In this document: one piece after another, positions 44,600 to 58,080 of the stretch | Layout: every line of letters starts with the position of its first letter | Position numbering within the stretch: the stretch's first letter is position 1 | Source of the DNA: Penicillium oxalicum | Taxonomy: Eukaryota > Ascomycota > Eurotiomycetes > Eurotiales > Aspergillaceae | Direction: 5' to 3' | Assembly (NCBI RefSeq): GCF_001723175.1 | Contig: NC_064650.1 | Span: 2,604,001-2,668,000 of the forward strand | DNA length: 64,000 nucleotides | The notes under the pieces: generated by a model | The model's database searches: none | Seen by the model: only the letters and a program-made list of their open reading frames with translations | What the model was told of the DNA's origin: nothing | Position numbers and translations under genes: made by a program

Positions 44600-45667
44600 T
44601 TCTGTTGTTATATATTATAGTCCACCCTTCTAGCGGTAGTCTATTTGGATTGTCTATGTTCCTCTATAGGGTATTCACCCAGATACCTTTGATAGGCTTC
44701 TAATCTAGGGTTCGCGATATAATAACTAAATAGGCGCAGTCCTTGGTAGCATAGCCTTTTCTTCCGCAAAAGAAGCAGTTACCGTTCGGGACAACCTAAT
44801 TTAGGCCTTAGTCATTCTTTTGCCATTCCTATGGCGATTTACCTCTCGGAGGTATATGCTTCAACGGGAGGTATTTATGTTTGTCTAACGAGGGTTTTAA
44901 AGATTTTCCGGTTATCGTGGTTGTGACGCTCGAGAATTGGTAATTTTAATTTCTAGTTCATGGATTACCTTAGTGAAGGTTCGGAAAAGGTCTGGTGCTG
45001 TGATCTTTGCAATGTTTTCGTATCTGTTAGAATAATCTGCTAGTCTAGCAGCCACAAAGGTTAGGATATTACTTTACAATTTATCAAGAAGTAGGGAAAC
45101 GATTATGCCTAGGGTAAGTTGGACTTCTTCCGTTGCTTTGGTGTAGGCACTACGAAATTCATGCACAAAATCGATTACCGATAGGTAGTAGCTCGGTAGG
45201 TTCGTAGAACCCTAGTCACCTTTTTTTGCTAGGAATAAAGCCAGTGGTATAGAGGGCCTTTTTCAAGCTAATAACATATTCATTAGCGAATTCGCATCGG
45301 AATCTCATAGCTTTGACTATCGCATCGATATCCTTCGAGATAGATTGTTAGAGCCATATCTGTATAGCATAGGAGTGTTCGACCAAGTTTCTGCTTCGTC
45401 AGATATCACTTTAGGCCTATCACAATTTTGGTCAACGAGGCGATGGAGTCCTTTCTTTTTAAGGATTTAGCATACATCTCTGAACCAGTCCTCGAAGTCT
45501 TCTGTTCTTTCCAACAATTCAAGTGGGTTAAGGGTGAATTCTTTGGGGCGCTAGTAAGTTGGTTCACTGGCTGGCCTCGGGATTTCAGGGTAAAGAATTT
45601 GCTATAGTCCTCACGAGATAGGGAATTCTTCAACCCCGGCCGCTTAGCCGAGATCTTCTTTAGCCAT
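44600..45667 (-). pseudogene. Copia gag, A2
   Basis: The ATG at 45,665-45,667 is preserved (MAKEDLG), followed within a few codons by a TAG replacing CAG or CAA. The capsid region is collinear with the copy at 37,950 but carries several stops and small deletions. The zinc knuckle near 44,760-44,800 reads CFFCGRKGYATKDC, with His to Tyr. The C-terminal part differs from the gag-only copies and has no expanded hexanucleotide array. Confidence 0.7.
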
Positions 45668-46329
45668 GGTTGGTATTTGGGAATGTGATTGAGGTTTGGG
45701 TAAATTTGATGATTTGGGTGATTTGGATAGGATTTAGGGATAGAATTTGGTAAGAAGGGAGTTGGATAGGATTTGGGGATGGAATTTGGTAAGAAGGGAG
45801 GTTTGTGGGGGATATGTGGTGTTGTTGTTGTTGTGTTGTGGTAGGGTTTGAAGTGAGAGATGTTGATGTTGTGGTGGTCCTAACAAACATTAACAGACGC
45901 GTCTTTCTTTTGTTAATATTGGATTTGGCTTCCATAGCCTGGTTGATTGTGTTGTATTTGGTGAATTTCTGGCTTCCACAGCCTGGTTGAGTTTGTTGAA
46001 TTTGTATTGGGTTTGATGATTTGAATTTGAATTTGGTGATTTGGTGATTATGGCTTCCACAGCCGAATTTGATGGGTTTAGTGATTGAAAATTTGAGAAC
46101 TTGCGGTTTTCACAAATTCAGGCCTCACTATTGCGATCGGGCTCATAACCTGATAGACCTATAGGTCTACAAGGCAAGGAAGCAATCTGGAGGCGAGACA
46201 ACTGGGATTGGGAAGTCTAGGGAGAAGGGAGAAGAGAGAGAGAGGGAAAACCCACGATGGGGGAAAAACCCTCAAGACACATGACCGCTGCTGGGCCTAG
46301 CAAACATCTGGAGAGGGCAAACTCTCTCA

Positions 46330-46795
46330 CTTATAGTAGTAATCGAGAGTATTTCAGAGATAATAAGCCTAGCGAAATATTAGGTATATCGAGTTCTATT
46401 AAGTTAGAATATCTTAGATTAGGACTAGTTATATCTTCTTTTTCGTTATCTTTAGAGGCCTAATTAGAACCTCTTTAAGAGGTAGAAAATTATCTTAGAT
46501 CTAGAGAAACTCTTCTTATCGTTAGGAACTTATATTAATAAAACTTATAAGGCTTTAGACCTATTTATTATTAGTTAAGAAACTTAGTAGAAAAAGTAGT
46601 AAGGAGAAGAAGTAGTACCTTTTAAAGAGTATCTATGATATCCTATTAATTACGCTAGGATATAACTTTATTTTCTATTTCGTCGGACTATGGCTTAATA
46701 GTATCGTTCTCTAGCGCGACTTTTATTATATTAAGAAGCTTCTTAAGAGCGAGCTAAATTATATATATAAGATACGGAACTTATATAATTAGACG
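46330..46795. other. RIP-degraded host DNA, unidentified
   Basis: Continuation of the DNA interrupted by Copia A2 (CTTAT target site). A/T-rich, stop-riddled, no family recognised. Confidence 0.5.
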
Positions 46796-48637
46796 TAGTA
46801 GAATAATATTACGAACTTTAGTAACTAGAGTATTATTATTTAAGATATTATTAGTAGTAATTATATAGATACGGCTACTAATATTTTACTAGTTAATAAT
46901 ATCTATTAAAATCCGACCGAGATTTTCGCTAGTATACTAATAGCTTAGTCACTCGAACCTAAGTAATAACTCTCGATAATTCTAACTACTATCGATAAAG
47001 TAGCCTATAATAGCTATATATACTTACTAAAATAGAGATGTCTAGTAATTAAGAGCTAGCGAGACTATCTAGTCGCTAGGAAGAGTAGTAAGGATATCCT
47101 ACTACTAGCGCCTAATAGTCTCGAGTAGGCGACTCTAATATTACTTAGGAGTTAGAAGAGATAGGCGTTCTAGTATCCGCTAGGCTATATTAATAATATT
47201 CTAAAAGCTAGGATAGGCGAGAACCTAGAAAGCTAAATTTAACTTAATAATAAGATTAAGCTAGGCCTTTTCCTATAATTCTTTTAAGATTTTATTAAAC
47301 TATATTTTTATAGTAGTGCCCTAAAAATATAAGACTTAGTATAACTATTATTATTAAGAAGGTATATAAACTTACTAGTTCTAGGTATTATATAATTAAG
47401 GAGCTCGACCTCTTTCCCTTATAGCGTTATAATAGATAATACTAGATTACTAAATCCCTAGTATAAGATAGGGGATATTTTATAACTATAGAGTAGCCTA
47501 GATAGATAATCCTTAGCTCCTCTATATCTACCTTAGTAATCGATATAATTCTGTTCTACTTTTCGTCGTATTTTATATCCTATTTTAACTCTTTTAACTA
47601 AGGCCGGTTCCTAGCCTATATATAAAGCTACTATTAGATAAAAGTTAATTTATATTCTATAGTCGGTTTCTCGTCCTCTCCTAATCGTAGGTTAAAGACG
47701 ATAAAGTTCTTATAGTAATAACTATCTATAAATAAGATAACTTTAAGGGTCGATAGTAGTATAGGAGGAAGGTATCTTACTATTAAAGAAGGAGTAGTAG
47801 GATACTTAGAAGTAAGTAATAGGATTATATAGGAGCGATATATAGTAGGCGTAACTAAGGACTCTATAGTTAAGGTAATAACTAAGAGCGCGACTAATTA
47901 GGTACCTAATAGTTTAGTTACTAGCTAGAACGTATATTAACTAGTAGAGTATTTAGGTCTAAGATTATTCGCGCTAAAAATACAAGAGATAATAGTCTCG
48001 CTAGTATTATTAATAGTTAAGTATTTATTATTAATCTAAGGAGGTATCTTGCTCCTAATAGAAGACTTTAAGTATACTAGTACTCTCTATAGTAAAAAGA
48101 AGATATAAGGAGAAGTTAAAGATAAGGAGATTTAAAAAGAGCTTATTAAAACAGAGAAAATACCCTTATACGATATATAATATATCTTTTGTCCAGTATA
48201 TTATACTTAAGTAAATACTATTACTATAGTCTTAAAGGTAGGAAAGATACTTACTCCTAGGACTTATATATATATCCTCTACTACTATAAGGCTACTTAA
48301 CTTCGAAGATCTATAGTAGTATACTCGTAAGACTACCGAGGAATTATTAGGCTAGTACCTATAGTAGTTATCTATTATATTCTATTATAATAGGTTAATA
48401 GCACGAGTAGTAATTAATATATTATAGTCGAAGAGAGCAAGAAATAGGAATATAGCTCCGGCCCTACTCTCCGGAAAACTACTAAGGAAAAGCTATATAT
48501 ATAATAAGAAGTAGTATAGTAATTCTAGCTAATTATAATACTTAAACTAGTACCTATACTTATTACGACTTACGATTAGCAGATTCTATATTATATAAAT
48601 TTTAGCAAAATCGTATACGTCTAAATATTATAGATAG
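46796..48637. repeat. Duplicated block Z, copy 2 (no MITE)
   Basis: Collinear with 4,506-6,738 and lacks the MITE. More C-to-T/G-to-A changes have accumulated here than in copy 1. At 48,637 it passes directly into block XY, an order not seen at 4.1-6.7 kb. Confidence 0.75.
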
Positions 48638-48799
48638 TATAGTAGGGGATTCGGTTGCATATACTTAAAGGCGGATATTTAGTAGTAGGAGATACCTAAG
48701 AGCCTTACCGTCGAGGAAGGTTATCTAGGACCTAGCTTACAGGATCCGGCATTATTATCACACTAGATTAATAGTTTAGATAGAGGATTCTGGATAGTC
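48638..48799. repeat. Duplicated block XY, left half, copy 2
   Basis: Matches 4,127-4,285. It ends at TAGTC, the target site of Copia A3; the block resumes at 57,883. Confidence 0.75.
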
Positions 48800-49399
48800 T
48801 GAGAGAGTTTGCCCTCTCCAGATGTTTGCTAGGCCTAGTAGCGGTTATGTGTCTTGAGGGTTTTTCCCCATCGTGGGTTTTCCCTCTCTCTCTCTTCTTC
48901 CTTCTCCCTAGACTTCCTAATCCTAGTTGTCTCGCCTCTAGATTGCTTCCTTGCCTTGTAGACCTGTAGGTCTATTAGGTTATGAGCCTGATCGCAATAG
49001 TGAGGCCTGAATTTGTGAACACCGCAAGTTCTCAAATTTTAATCACTAAACCTATCAAATTCGGCTGTGGAAGCTATAATCACAAATACTAAATTCAAAT
49101 TAAATTATTAAACCTAATAAATTAACAAACTTAACTAGGCTATAGAAGCCAGAAATTACTAAATAATATAATTAACTAGGCTATAGAAGCAAATCTAATA
49201 TAACAAAAGAAAGACGCGTCTGTTGATGTTGTTAGGACTACTACAATATTAATATCTCTACTTCAAACCCTACTATATACACTAATAATACACTATATAT
49301 CCCCACAAACCTCCCTTCTTACTAAATTCTATCCCTAAATCCTATCTAAATCACCTAAATATCAAATTTACCTAAACCTTAATTATATTCCTAAATACT

Positions 49400-51885
49400 A
49401 ACTATAGCTAAAGAAGATCTCGGCTAAGCGGCCGGGGTTAAAGAATTCCCTGATCTCGTAAGGACTATAGCAAATTCTTTACCCTAAAATCCCGAGGCTA
49501 GCTAGTAAACTAACTTACTAGCGCCCCTAAAGAATTTACCCTTAACCTACTTAAATTGTTAGAAAGAACAGAAGACTTCGAGGACTAGTTCAGAGATATA
49601 TACTAAATCCTTAAAAAGAAAGGACTCTATCGCCTCGTTAACCTAAAATATAATAGGCCTAAAGATATCTGACGAAGCAGAAACTTAGGTCGAACACTCC
49701 TATACTATAGATATAGCTCTAACAATCTATCTCGAAGGATATCGATGCGATAGTCAAAGCTATAAGATTCCGATACGAATTCGCTAAAATATATTATTAG
49801 CTTAAAAAAGGCCCTCTATACTACTGGCTTTATTCCTAGCAAAAAGAAGGTAACTAGGGTTCTACGAACCTACCGAGCTAACTACCTATTAGTAATCGAT
49901 TTTTATATAAATTTCGTAGTGCCTATACTAAAGTAACGGAAGAAGTCTAACTTACCCTAGGTATAATCGTTTCCCTACTTCTTGATAAATTACAAAGTAA
50001 TATCCTAACCTTTATAGCTACTAGACTAGCAGATTATTCTAATAGATACGAAAAATACAAAGATTATAGCACTAGACCTTTTCCGAACCTTTACTAAGGT
50101 AATCTATAAACTAGAAATTGTAAATTACTAATTCTCGAGCGTTATAACCACGATAACCGGAAAATCTTCAAAACCCTTTAGATAAATATAAATACCTCCC
50201 GTTAAAGTATATACCTCCGAGAGGTAAATCGCTATAGGAATAGGCAAAAGAATAGACTAAAGGCCTAAATTAGGTTGCCCCGAAGTAACTACTTCTTTTG
50301 CGGAAGAAAAGGCTATACTACTAAGGACTACGCCTATTTAGTTATTATATCGCGAACCCTAGATTAGAAGCCTATTAAAGGTATCTAGGTAAATACCCTA
50401 TAGAGGAATATAGATAATCTAAATAGACTACCGCTAGAAGGGTAGACTATAATATATAATAACAGAATTAAGAAGAACGGGGGTAATACCTAGAATTCTA
50501 CCTAAACCTTCTAAAATCCTTAGAAGAGCTAACAAAATCTAATAATACTAATTTCTATTAGAAAGAATAATAGGAAACAAGAATTCGATTACCTTAAAGG
50601 GGCCTAACCCTAATCCTAACTATATAGAAGGGATCTTGAAGAGGAAGATACTAATAGGAGGTAATACGGATAATAATACGAGCGCAAATATAGTAATATA
50701 GGCTAGTAAAGAAGAAGATAAGTACTACTACGCCCTTATAGTAGTAGAATTCGACTTCGCCGACCGCCTAGATCCCTAGCTTACTATAGCCTTAATAAAA
50801 GAAACCCTCTACTAAGTAGATCGTTAACTTAGGTATATCACGCTCGATTTATATTAATAGAAATATAATTGTGAAATTCCAAAGTGACCTATATAGCTAT
50901 TAATACTAGACCTCTAATAGAAGAACTATAAATCTCTTAGAAAAGCGATCGCTCGAATTAAATTAATCCTCCTAGAAGGCACTAAAACCCTTGATATATA
51001 ATACGAATATATACTAATAGGTAACTTTAACCTCCTATCCACGACCTAAATATACAAGGACACAAAATAGGCTAGAAAGACTAGGAGAATATTTTTGTTA
51101 ACCTAGATAATAAATAAAAGATTATAGTATACGTATATAGGAAACGAGGTATCCTATTTCTGAAGGCTACTTTAATAAACTATCTATAGCGTACGAAAAG
51201 AAGGCCCCCCTAATTATAGCGACCGTATATTCCTTTGCTATAATTTTACTAGAAGTAGCCTATTACCGTCTAGGTTATACTAGATAGCCTACCGTAAAAA
51301 TTAACTATCACAAAATCGGTGAGGAGGTCTATAGTAACGAATATTTTAATTATAAAGCTTACAAGATTGCAAAATCTAAGAGGATCGTATCCCATATAAA
51401 CCAGACACGCTCTGAGATACTATAGGAATTTATCTATATTAATATCTAGCTATGCACCCCCCTTAGAATCAGGAATATATTATACGTCCTAATCGTAGTT
51501 AACGATGCTACTAGGTTTAGATAGGCTATTCTAATAAAGACAAAAGGCTAAGCCTCGGATATCCTAATCTAAATACTAAAGCGTATCTTTACTTCCACTA
51601 GCACTTAGCCTTCCGAAATCCGCATAGATAGAGACAGAAGTTTCTTTAAATTCAAAGAATAGGCTAAGCAGAAGGGTTGCACTTTCTTAATAAGCGTCTC
51701 TTATACCTATAAATAAAATAGTGTTACTAAAAGCTCTAGATATCTTATTATATAGGGGGCCTAAACCCTTATAGTAGCTACGCCCTAAGCTCCCGTATTT
51801 TTGTGGCCTGAAGCTATAGTTACTACTACCTATATCATAAACCGAATCCGTAAACTAAATAAAAAATTATTCCCTTTAGAAAGAT
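49400..51885 (+). pseudogene. Copia gag-protease-integrase (first part), A3
   Basis: Collinear with A1 and A2. The gag start is ATA (ACTATAGCTAAAGAAG near 49,402). The protease-site region is at about 50,820. The integrase core runs up to ATTATTCCCTTTAGAAAGAT at 51,885, where the nested element interrupts it between the core and the C-terminal tail. Many TAA/TAG codons and small indels. Inactive. Confidence 0.75.
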
Positions 51886-54770
51886 TGATAGACCTACAGG
51901 TCTACAAGGCAAGGAAGCAATCTGGAGGCGAGATAACTGGGATTGGGAAGTCTAGGGAGAAGGAAGAAGAGAGAGAGAGGGAAAACCCACGATGGGGGAA
52001 AAACCCTCAAGACACATGACCGCTGCTGGGCCTAGCAAATATCTGGAGAGGGCAAACTCTCTTACACCCCCCCCAGGACCAGCAGTAATGTGAAGAATAA
52101 TATATATGATGGTGTGATATAATAAAATTTTGAAGGGGAGGGTTAGTTAGGATCTCTTATGTACAATAATTTGGCACGGTTATCTTGACAAATCCTATTA
52201 GGCTTGTTCGGTAAGCTCTGATCCGTTGGATAAAGTTTGGTTTCTAACGTGAAAAAATCCCTCCCTGGTTCGGAATTAGGTCTCTTGGAATTTGGATTTC
52301 AAGATTCGGTCGAGTATTGGGAGCTCTTTTCTTCAGTTGCACCGGTAGAATTTTGCGGCGTTAGGAAGGTTGTAAAATTGGGATATTTTGGTCCTCTAGC
52401 ATGGTTAGTAGTATACTTAGAGGGTTTAGAGCGGCTTAGGGAAAAATTCGTCCGTCGCGCAATTCTGGGTCTTTTGGGGATTGGACTTAGGGAGGTGGGA
52501 GATCTTGTCCTTGTCCTTTTTTCTGTTAGAGAGGTGGAATTTTTGGAGTATAAGAAGGTTGTGAAATTCGGGTGTCTTTATAGGTATCTGGGCTTATGTT
52601 AGAGAGCGAGTAGGTGTTACGGTCGGGATCTTCGTGGTAGCCCTTATCTGCGCGGGTAGTATCTTAGTTAGGCCTATTTAATCGTTTCACGGTTATGTCG
52701 GTTGTCTTTTTGATATTTTGGATCTTTATATCCTAGAGCCTTCCTTGCACAATCTGCTTAGTAGAAGGGTTTCTTTTGATTGAGGTCGTAGCCAGGTAGG
52801 GGTCTAGGCGACTAGCAAAGTCGAATTCTACTGCCGTGAGGGCGTAGTAGTATTTATCTTGTTCTCTATCAGTTTATATTGCTATATTTGCGCCCGTATT
52901 ATCTTCTTCTTCAAGGTTCCTTCTGTATGGTTTAGATTAGGATTAGGATTGAGATCCCTTTAAGGTGATCGAATTCTTGTTCCTATTATTCTTTCTAACA
53001 GAAATTAGCTTTGGCTGATTTTGATCCTGGCTACTGGTTTTCTTGATTCTGTTGTTGTATATTGTAGTCTAACTATTTGGCGCTGTTCTATTTGGATTAT
53101 CTATATTCCTCCACGGGGTATTTACCTAAATACCTTTGATAGGTTTCTACTTTGCGGTTCGTGAGGTAATGACTAAATGTGCGTATTCCTTGGTGGTATG
53201 GCCCTTCCTTCTATAAAAGAAATAGTTGCCGTTCGGAGCGATCTGATTTGGGCCCTTAATCTATTCTTTTGCCTATTCCTATGGCGATTTACCTCTCGGG
53301 GGCATATGTCTGAATGGTAGGTATTTATGCTTGGTTGATGAGGATAAGGATAAGGATGATAGTGAGGATGATGGTGAGATCGGTGGGGAGCGTAGGGGCT
53401 TAGTAACTGTAAGGGTTGAGAATTAGTAACTAGTGGTTTTAAGCTTATGAATTACCTTAGTGAAGGTTCGGAAAAGGTCTAGGGCGGTGATCTTTGCGAT
53501 ATTTTCGTATCTGTTTGAATAGTCTGCTAGTCTAGCAGCTATAAAGGTTGGGATATCACTTTGCAATTCATTAAGAAGTAGGGAAACGATTATGCCTAGG
53601 GCAAGTTAGACTTCTTCCGTTGCTTTAGTATAGGTACTGCGAAATTCATATACAAAATCGATTGCCGATAGGTAGTTAGCTCGGTAGGTTCGTAGAACCC
53701 TGGTTACCTTCTTTTTGCTAGGAATGAAGCCGGTGGTATAGAGGGCCTTTTTTAAGCTAATAATATATTTATTAGCGAATTCGCATCGGAATCTTATAGC
53801 TTTGACTATTGTATCGATGTCCTTCGAAATAGACTGTTGGAGCTATATCTATATAGTATGGGAGTGTTCGACCTAAGTTTCTGCTTCGTTAGATATTACT
53901 TTAGGTCTATATATTTTGGGTTAACGAGACGATAGAGTCCTTTCTTTTTAAGGATTTAGTATATATCTCTGAACTAGTCCTCGAAGTCTTCTGTTCTTTC
54001 TAATATTTCAAGTGGGTTGAGGGTGAATTCTTTAGGGGCGCTAGTAAGTTAGTTCACTGGTTAGCCTCGGGATTTTAGGGTAAAGAACTTGCTGTAGTCC
54101 TCGCGAGATGCAGGGAATTCCTTAATACCGGCCGCTTGGCTAAGGTCTTCTTTAGCTATGGTTGGTATTTGGGAATTTGATGATAGAGGTTTGGGTAAAT
54201 TTAATGATTTGGGTAGGATTTGGAGATGGAATTTAGTAAGAAGGAAGGTTTGTGGGGGATGTGTGGTGTTGGTGTGTTGTGGTGGGGTTTGAAATGAGAG
54301 ATGTTAATGTTGTGGTGGTCCTAACAAACATCAACAGACGCGTCTTTCTTTTGTTGATATTGGATTTGGCTTCCATAGCCTGGTTGATTGTGTTGTATTT
54401 GGTGAAATTCTGGCTTCTATAGCCTGGTTGATTGTGTTGTATTTGGTGAAATTCTGGCTTCTATAGCCTGGTTGAGTTTGTTGAATTTGTATTGGATTTG
54501 ATGATTCGAATTTGAATTTGGTGATTGAAAAATTTGAGAACTTGTGGTTTTCACAAATTCAGGCCTCACTATTGCGATCGGGCTCATAACCTGATAGACC
54601 TATAGGTCTACAAGGCAAGGAAGCAATCTGGAGGCGAGACAACTGGGATTGGGAAGTCTAGGGAGAAGGAAGAAGAGAGAGAGAGGGAAAACCCACGATG
54701 GGGGAAAAACCCTCAAGACATATGACCGCTGCTGGGCCTAGCAAACATCTGGAGAGGGCAAACTCTCTCA
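51886..54770 (-). mobile_element. Gag-only Copia derivative (TR-GAG-like), copy 4
   Basis: 2,885 bp with LTRs 54,592-54,770 (5') and 51,886-52,064 (3'), flanked by AAGAT on both sides (51,881-51,885 and 54,771-54,775). Inserted in the integrase region of A3 in the opposite orientation. It has the same two deletion joints as the other three derivatives. It has only three short hexanucleotide units (near 52,935) and three leader hairpins (54,366-54,475). Gag is broken by RIP stops. Confidence 0.9.
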
Positions 54771-54775
54771 AAGAT

Positions 54776-57600
54776 AGAATAAGTACTAGTATAATACTAA
54801 TAGCTCTAGGGTGAAGTAACTAATTGATTTAGGGTTTTTACGTATCTAGTATTCTAAAGCCTATATCCATATTCTAAAAGAATAACGAACCTAAGGATAA
54901 AAGATAGCCCCGAGGGTATAGATTAGATACCTGGTTAGATATAATAGTAAGAATAGCTACTAATATAGGATTGACGACCTATATAAGAGAAAAGTTATAA
55001 TCAGAAGAGATATAGACTTTTAGGAAGAATTCTATACTACTATTAGACCTAGATAATCGAATTGAACAGATTATACAAGAAAGGTTCTATAATATAAAGA
55101 TCTAAAATATTAAAAAGATAACCGATATAACTGTAAAACGATTAAATAGGCCTATCTAAAAGACTACCCGCGCGAATAACGACTACTATAAAGATCCTAA
55201 CTGTAATACCTACTCTAATATAAGCCTAGATACCTACGAAGAAATCTAAATTTTATAAACTTCCTATACTCTAAAAATTCTACCTCTCTAATAGGAAAGA
55301 GGAAGGGGATATAATCTTCTACCTTCTTAAGTCTAATTCCTAAAAGACCTAGAATTACGCGAGGGACGAATTTTTCCCTAACCTGCTCTAATCCCTCTAA
55401 GTGTGCTACTAACTATACTAGAGGACTAAAATATCCTAATTTTATAACCTTCCTAATATCGCAAAATTTTACTAATATAACTAGGAAAAGAGCCCCTAAT
55501 ACTCGACCGGATCCTAAAATCTAAATCCCTAGAGACCTAATTCCTAACTAGGGAGGAATTTTTTACGCTAGAACCCGGATAGTCTAATCCTGTTAATTAA
55601 GAGAAGGACTATACTAGGATAATTCCTACCTATACTAGAATCTAACCTAAATCCTACTATTAAAAAGTCTAAGATACTATCCTAATTAATTTAACTATAA
55701 CTCCTCCTCTAGTAGTAATTCCTTAGAGGTTCTGTAGCTACCTAATATTATAAGCTTTATTAGCGGACCCTATCGATACTATTACGATAAATTAACTAGA
55801 TTTTACGAGCGACTAGAGACGCTCTATCTCTCTAGTAAGAAGAAGCCTACGGAGATATACTCCGAGATAACTTATAGAAGGAATAGTTAGATACACTATA
55901 AAAGGACTAGTTAGGGAAGAGCATAAAGAGAGAACGAAAGGAAGTTTATACTTCGCTACGTCTACTAAAGATAACTTAATTAGACCTAGTATATTAAGCA
56001 CGGCTACTAAGATAATATAGTCGGTAATAGTTAAAATCCCTTAAACCTATAGGGAAGCTATAAAATCCTAATTCGCCGATTAATAGCTTAAAGCCGAAGA
56101 GACCTAATTAAAGAAGTTTAAATTATCTAATATAATAACTTTAGTAACTAAACCCCTAAAAGGTACTAAAATCCTTCTAGGCAAATAGGTCTATAATATT
56201 AAATAGGATACCGAAGGATATATCCTAGAATTCCGTGCCAGATAGGTCGTATATAGCAACCGCTAAAGTCTAGGCGTAGACTTCTAACCTAACGAAAGAT
56301 ATGCCCTAGTTATCTTAGATATATCGGCTAAGTTATTTATTACTATAGCTACTATCCGTAATTAGAAAAAGGAATAGTAGGACGTAATTAGAGCCTACCT
56401 TAATGCCGCTATTAATAACTGTATTATATTTATAAAGTAACTAACTAGATATAAATAATTTAGCCTAAAAGGAGAAGATCTAGTATACGTACTAAACTAG
56501 GCGCTTTATAGATTGCGATAAGTAGGATACCTCTAGCATAACCTTTTTAAAGATGACCTATCTAGCCTAGGCCTCTCTCTAATCCCCTCCGAACTATATA
56601 TCTTTACTAATAAGGACTATACTATATTTGTTATAATCTATATAGATAATATCCTCGCGACTAGATATAAGGATTAATTAAACTCTATAAAAAAGGGCCT
56701 TTTAAATAAAAGAAAACTAAAGACCCTCCTATTTAAAAGATTCCTTAGATATAATATAATTAAAGAACCCTCTGGCTATATCTTTATAAGCTAATAGGCT
56801 TATTTAACAAATTTAATCTATAATAAGGGCTATAAAAATTGTAATCCTTCGCTAATCCTAATAAATCCCTCTTAGAAAATCCCCTATCTAAATAATCTAA
56901 TAGAGGATAACGTATTCGATTAGGGTACCTATGCTAAAATAATAGGAAAGATTAGTTAGCTCTTAATTAAAATACGCCCGGATATTATAGCGACCGTGTC
57001 TAAACTATAGCGCTATAACGCACACCCGAGAAAAGATAATATAGTAGCGTACAAAGTTTTGTTGTAATACCTTGCAGGCACTATAAATTTAGGAATCCTA
57101 TTTAGAAAAGAACCCTTAAAGGGTCTAGAAGGATTTATCGACTTATCGTACGCTAATACAGAGGATAGAAAATCTACCGAAGTATATATTTGGTTCTTTG
57201 CTGGTGCCCTAATCTTATAGAGCTCAAAAAGACAAGATATCGTAGTAGCCTTATCGACTATAGCCGAATACTATGCTCTTGCGACTGTAGCGAAAGAGGG
57301 ACTTTACCTTGCTAAAATTGCTACTAACCTTTTACTTATACCCCTATTAAACTAAGATAAAGAATTCGACAAAAATATCCTAATCACCCTATTTTGTGAT
57401 TCCGATAATACTATCACGACCGTTATAAACCCTAAAGTTAGCCTAAAATTATCCTAGATTAGCACGAGATACTATTTAATCAGAGACCTTATTAAAAAGA
57501 ACCTTATCTGACTAACTAGTATCCCGAGCAAGGATAATACCGCTAATATGCTTACCAAAACTAAGCCTAATAGGATTTTTCAAAATAATCGTACTAGATT
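54776..57600 (+). pseudogene. Copia integrase tail and RT-RNaseH, A3
   Basis: Continues the integrase reading after the nested element, then the linker and the RT region (56,100-56,830). The position of the solo LTR in A1 is empty here (near 56,822). RNaseH (57,060-57,590) ends with the same stretch found inverted at 36,159-36,315. Stop codons are frequent. Confidence 0.75.
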
Positions 57601-57882
57601 ATTGCACATAAGAGATCCTAACTAACCCTCCCCTTCCAAATTTTATTATGTTACACTACTATGTATATTATTATTTATATTGCTGCTAGTCCTAGGGGGG
57701 GTGTAAGAGAGTTTGCCCTCTCTAGATATTTACTAGGCCTAGTAGCGGTTATATATCTTAAGGGTTTTTCCCCTATCGTGGGTTTTCCCTCTCTCTCTCT
57801 TCTTCCTTCTCCCTAGACTTCCTAATCCCAGTTGTCTCGCCTCTAGATTGCTTCCTTGCCTTGTAGACCTATAGGTCTATTA

Positions 57883-58080
57883 TAGTCTTTATAGTCGGAT
57901 TCCTTATACTTATAATATTACACTCTTTTTAATTCCTGCCTTTAGTACCTAATATCGGATCTTACGATTACCTTAGAGGATTCTAGGACTTATATAATAG
58001 TAGGTTTAGTTTAGTTCCTCTATAACTCGACCTATCTAGTAAGATCAGACTGCTATAAGTATTCCCCTCTTTATTAGTAA
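57883..58080. repeat. Duplicated block XY, right half, copy 2
   Basis: Matches 4,281-4,477 with RIP-type differences; begins with the TAGTC target duplication. Confidence 0.75.

Larger units (their letters stand above)
40110..46329 (-). mobile_element. Copia element A2, full-length autonomous type
   Basis: 6,220 bp with LTRs at 46,151-46,329 (5') and 40,110-40,288 (3'), flanked on both sides by CTTAT (40,105-40,109 and 46,330-46,334): a clean 5-bp target duplication. The internal region runs gag, protease, integrase, linker, RT, RNaseH, then polypurine tract. The two LTRs differ at only a handful of positions, mostly RIP-type transitions, so insertion is fairly recent. Stops and frameshifts interrupt each domain, so no complete polyprotein is encoded. 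It is the best reference for the long form of the family. Confidence 0.9.
48800..57882 (+). mobile_element. Copia element A3 with a nested derivative
   Basis: LTRs 48,800-48,977 and 57,704-57,882, flanked by TAGTC at 48,795-48,799 and 57,883-57,887. Subtracting the 2,885-bp element nested at 51,886-54,770 and its 5-bp duplication leaves 6,193 bp, close to A2. Gag is at about 49,400-50,660, protease-integrase at 50,800-51,885 continuing at 54,776-55,050, and RT-RNaseH at about 56,100-57,600. It is heavily RIP-mutated on both strands with several 1-3 base deletions, so it looks older than A2. The empty site is preserved at 4,281-4,285. Confidence 0.9.

Noticed and set aside
46257..46463. Frames that start inside LTRs (also at 39,422-39,637 and 51,801-52,019)
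   Set aside because: The open stretch is LTR sequence read in one frame, joined to random flanking DNA.
52237..52602. A 121-codon plus-strand frame, and a similar one at 36,876-37,136
   Set aside because: Both are antisense to the linker/3' part of gag-only Copia derivatives; the same antisense frame recurs by descent and shows no domain.
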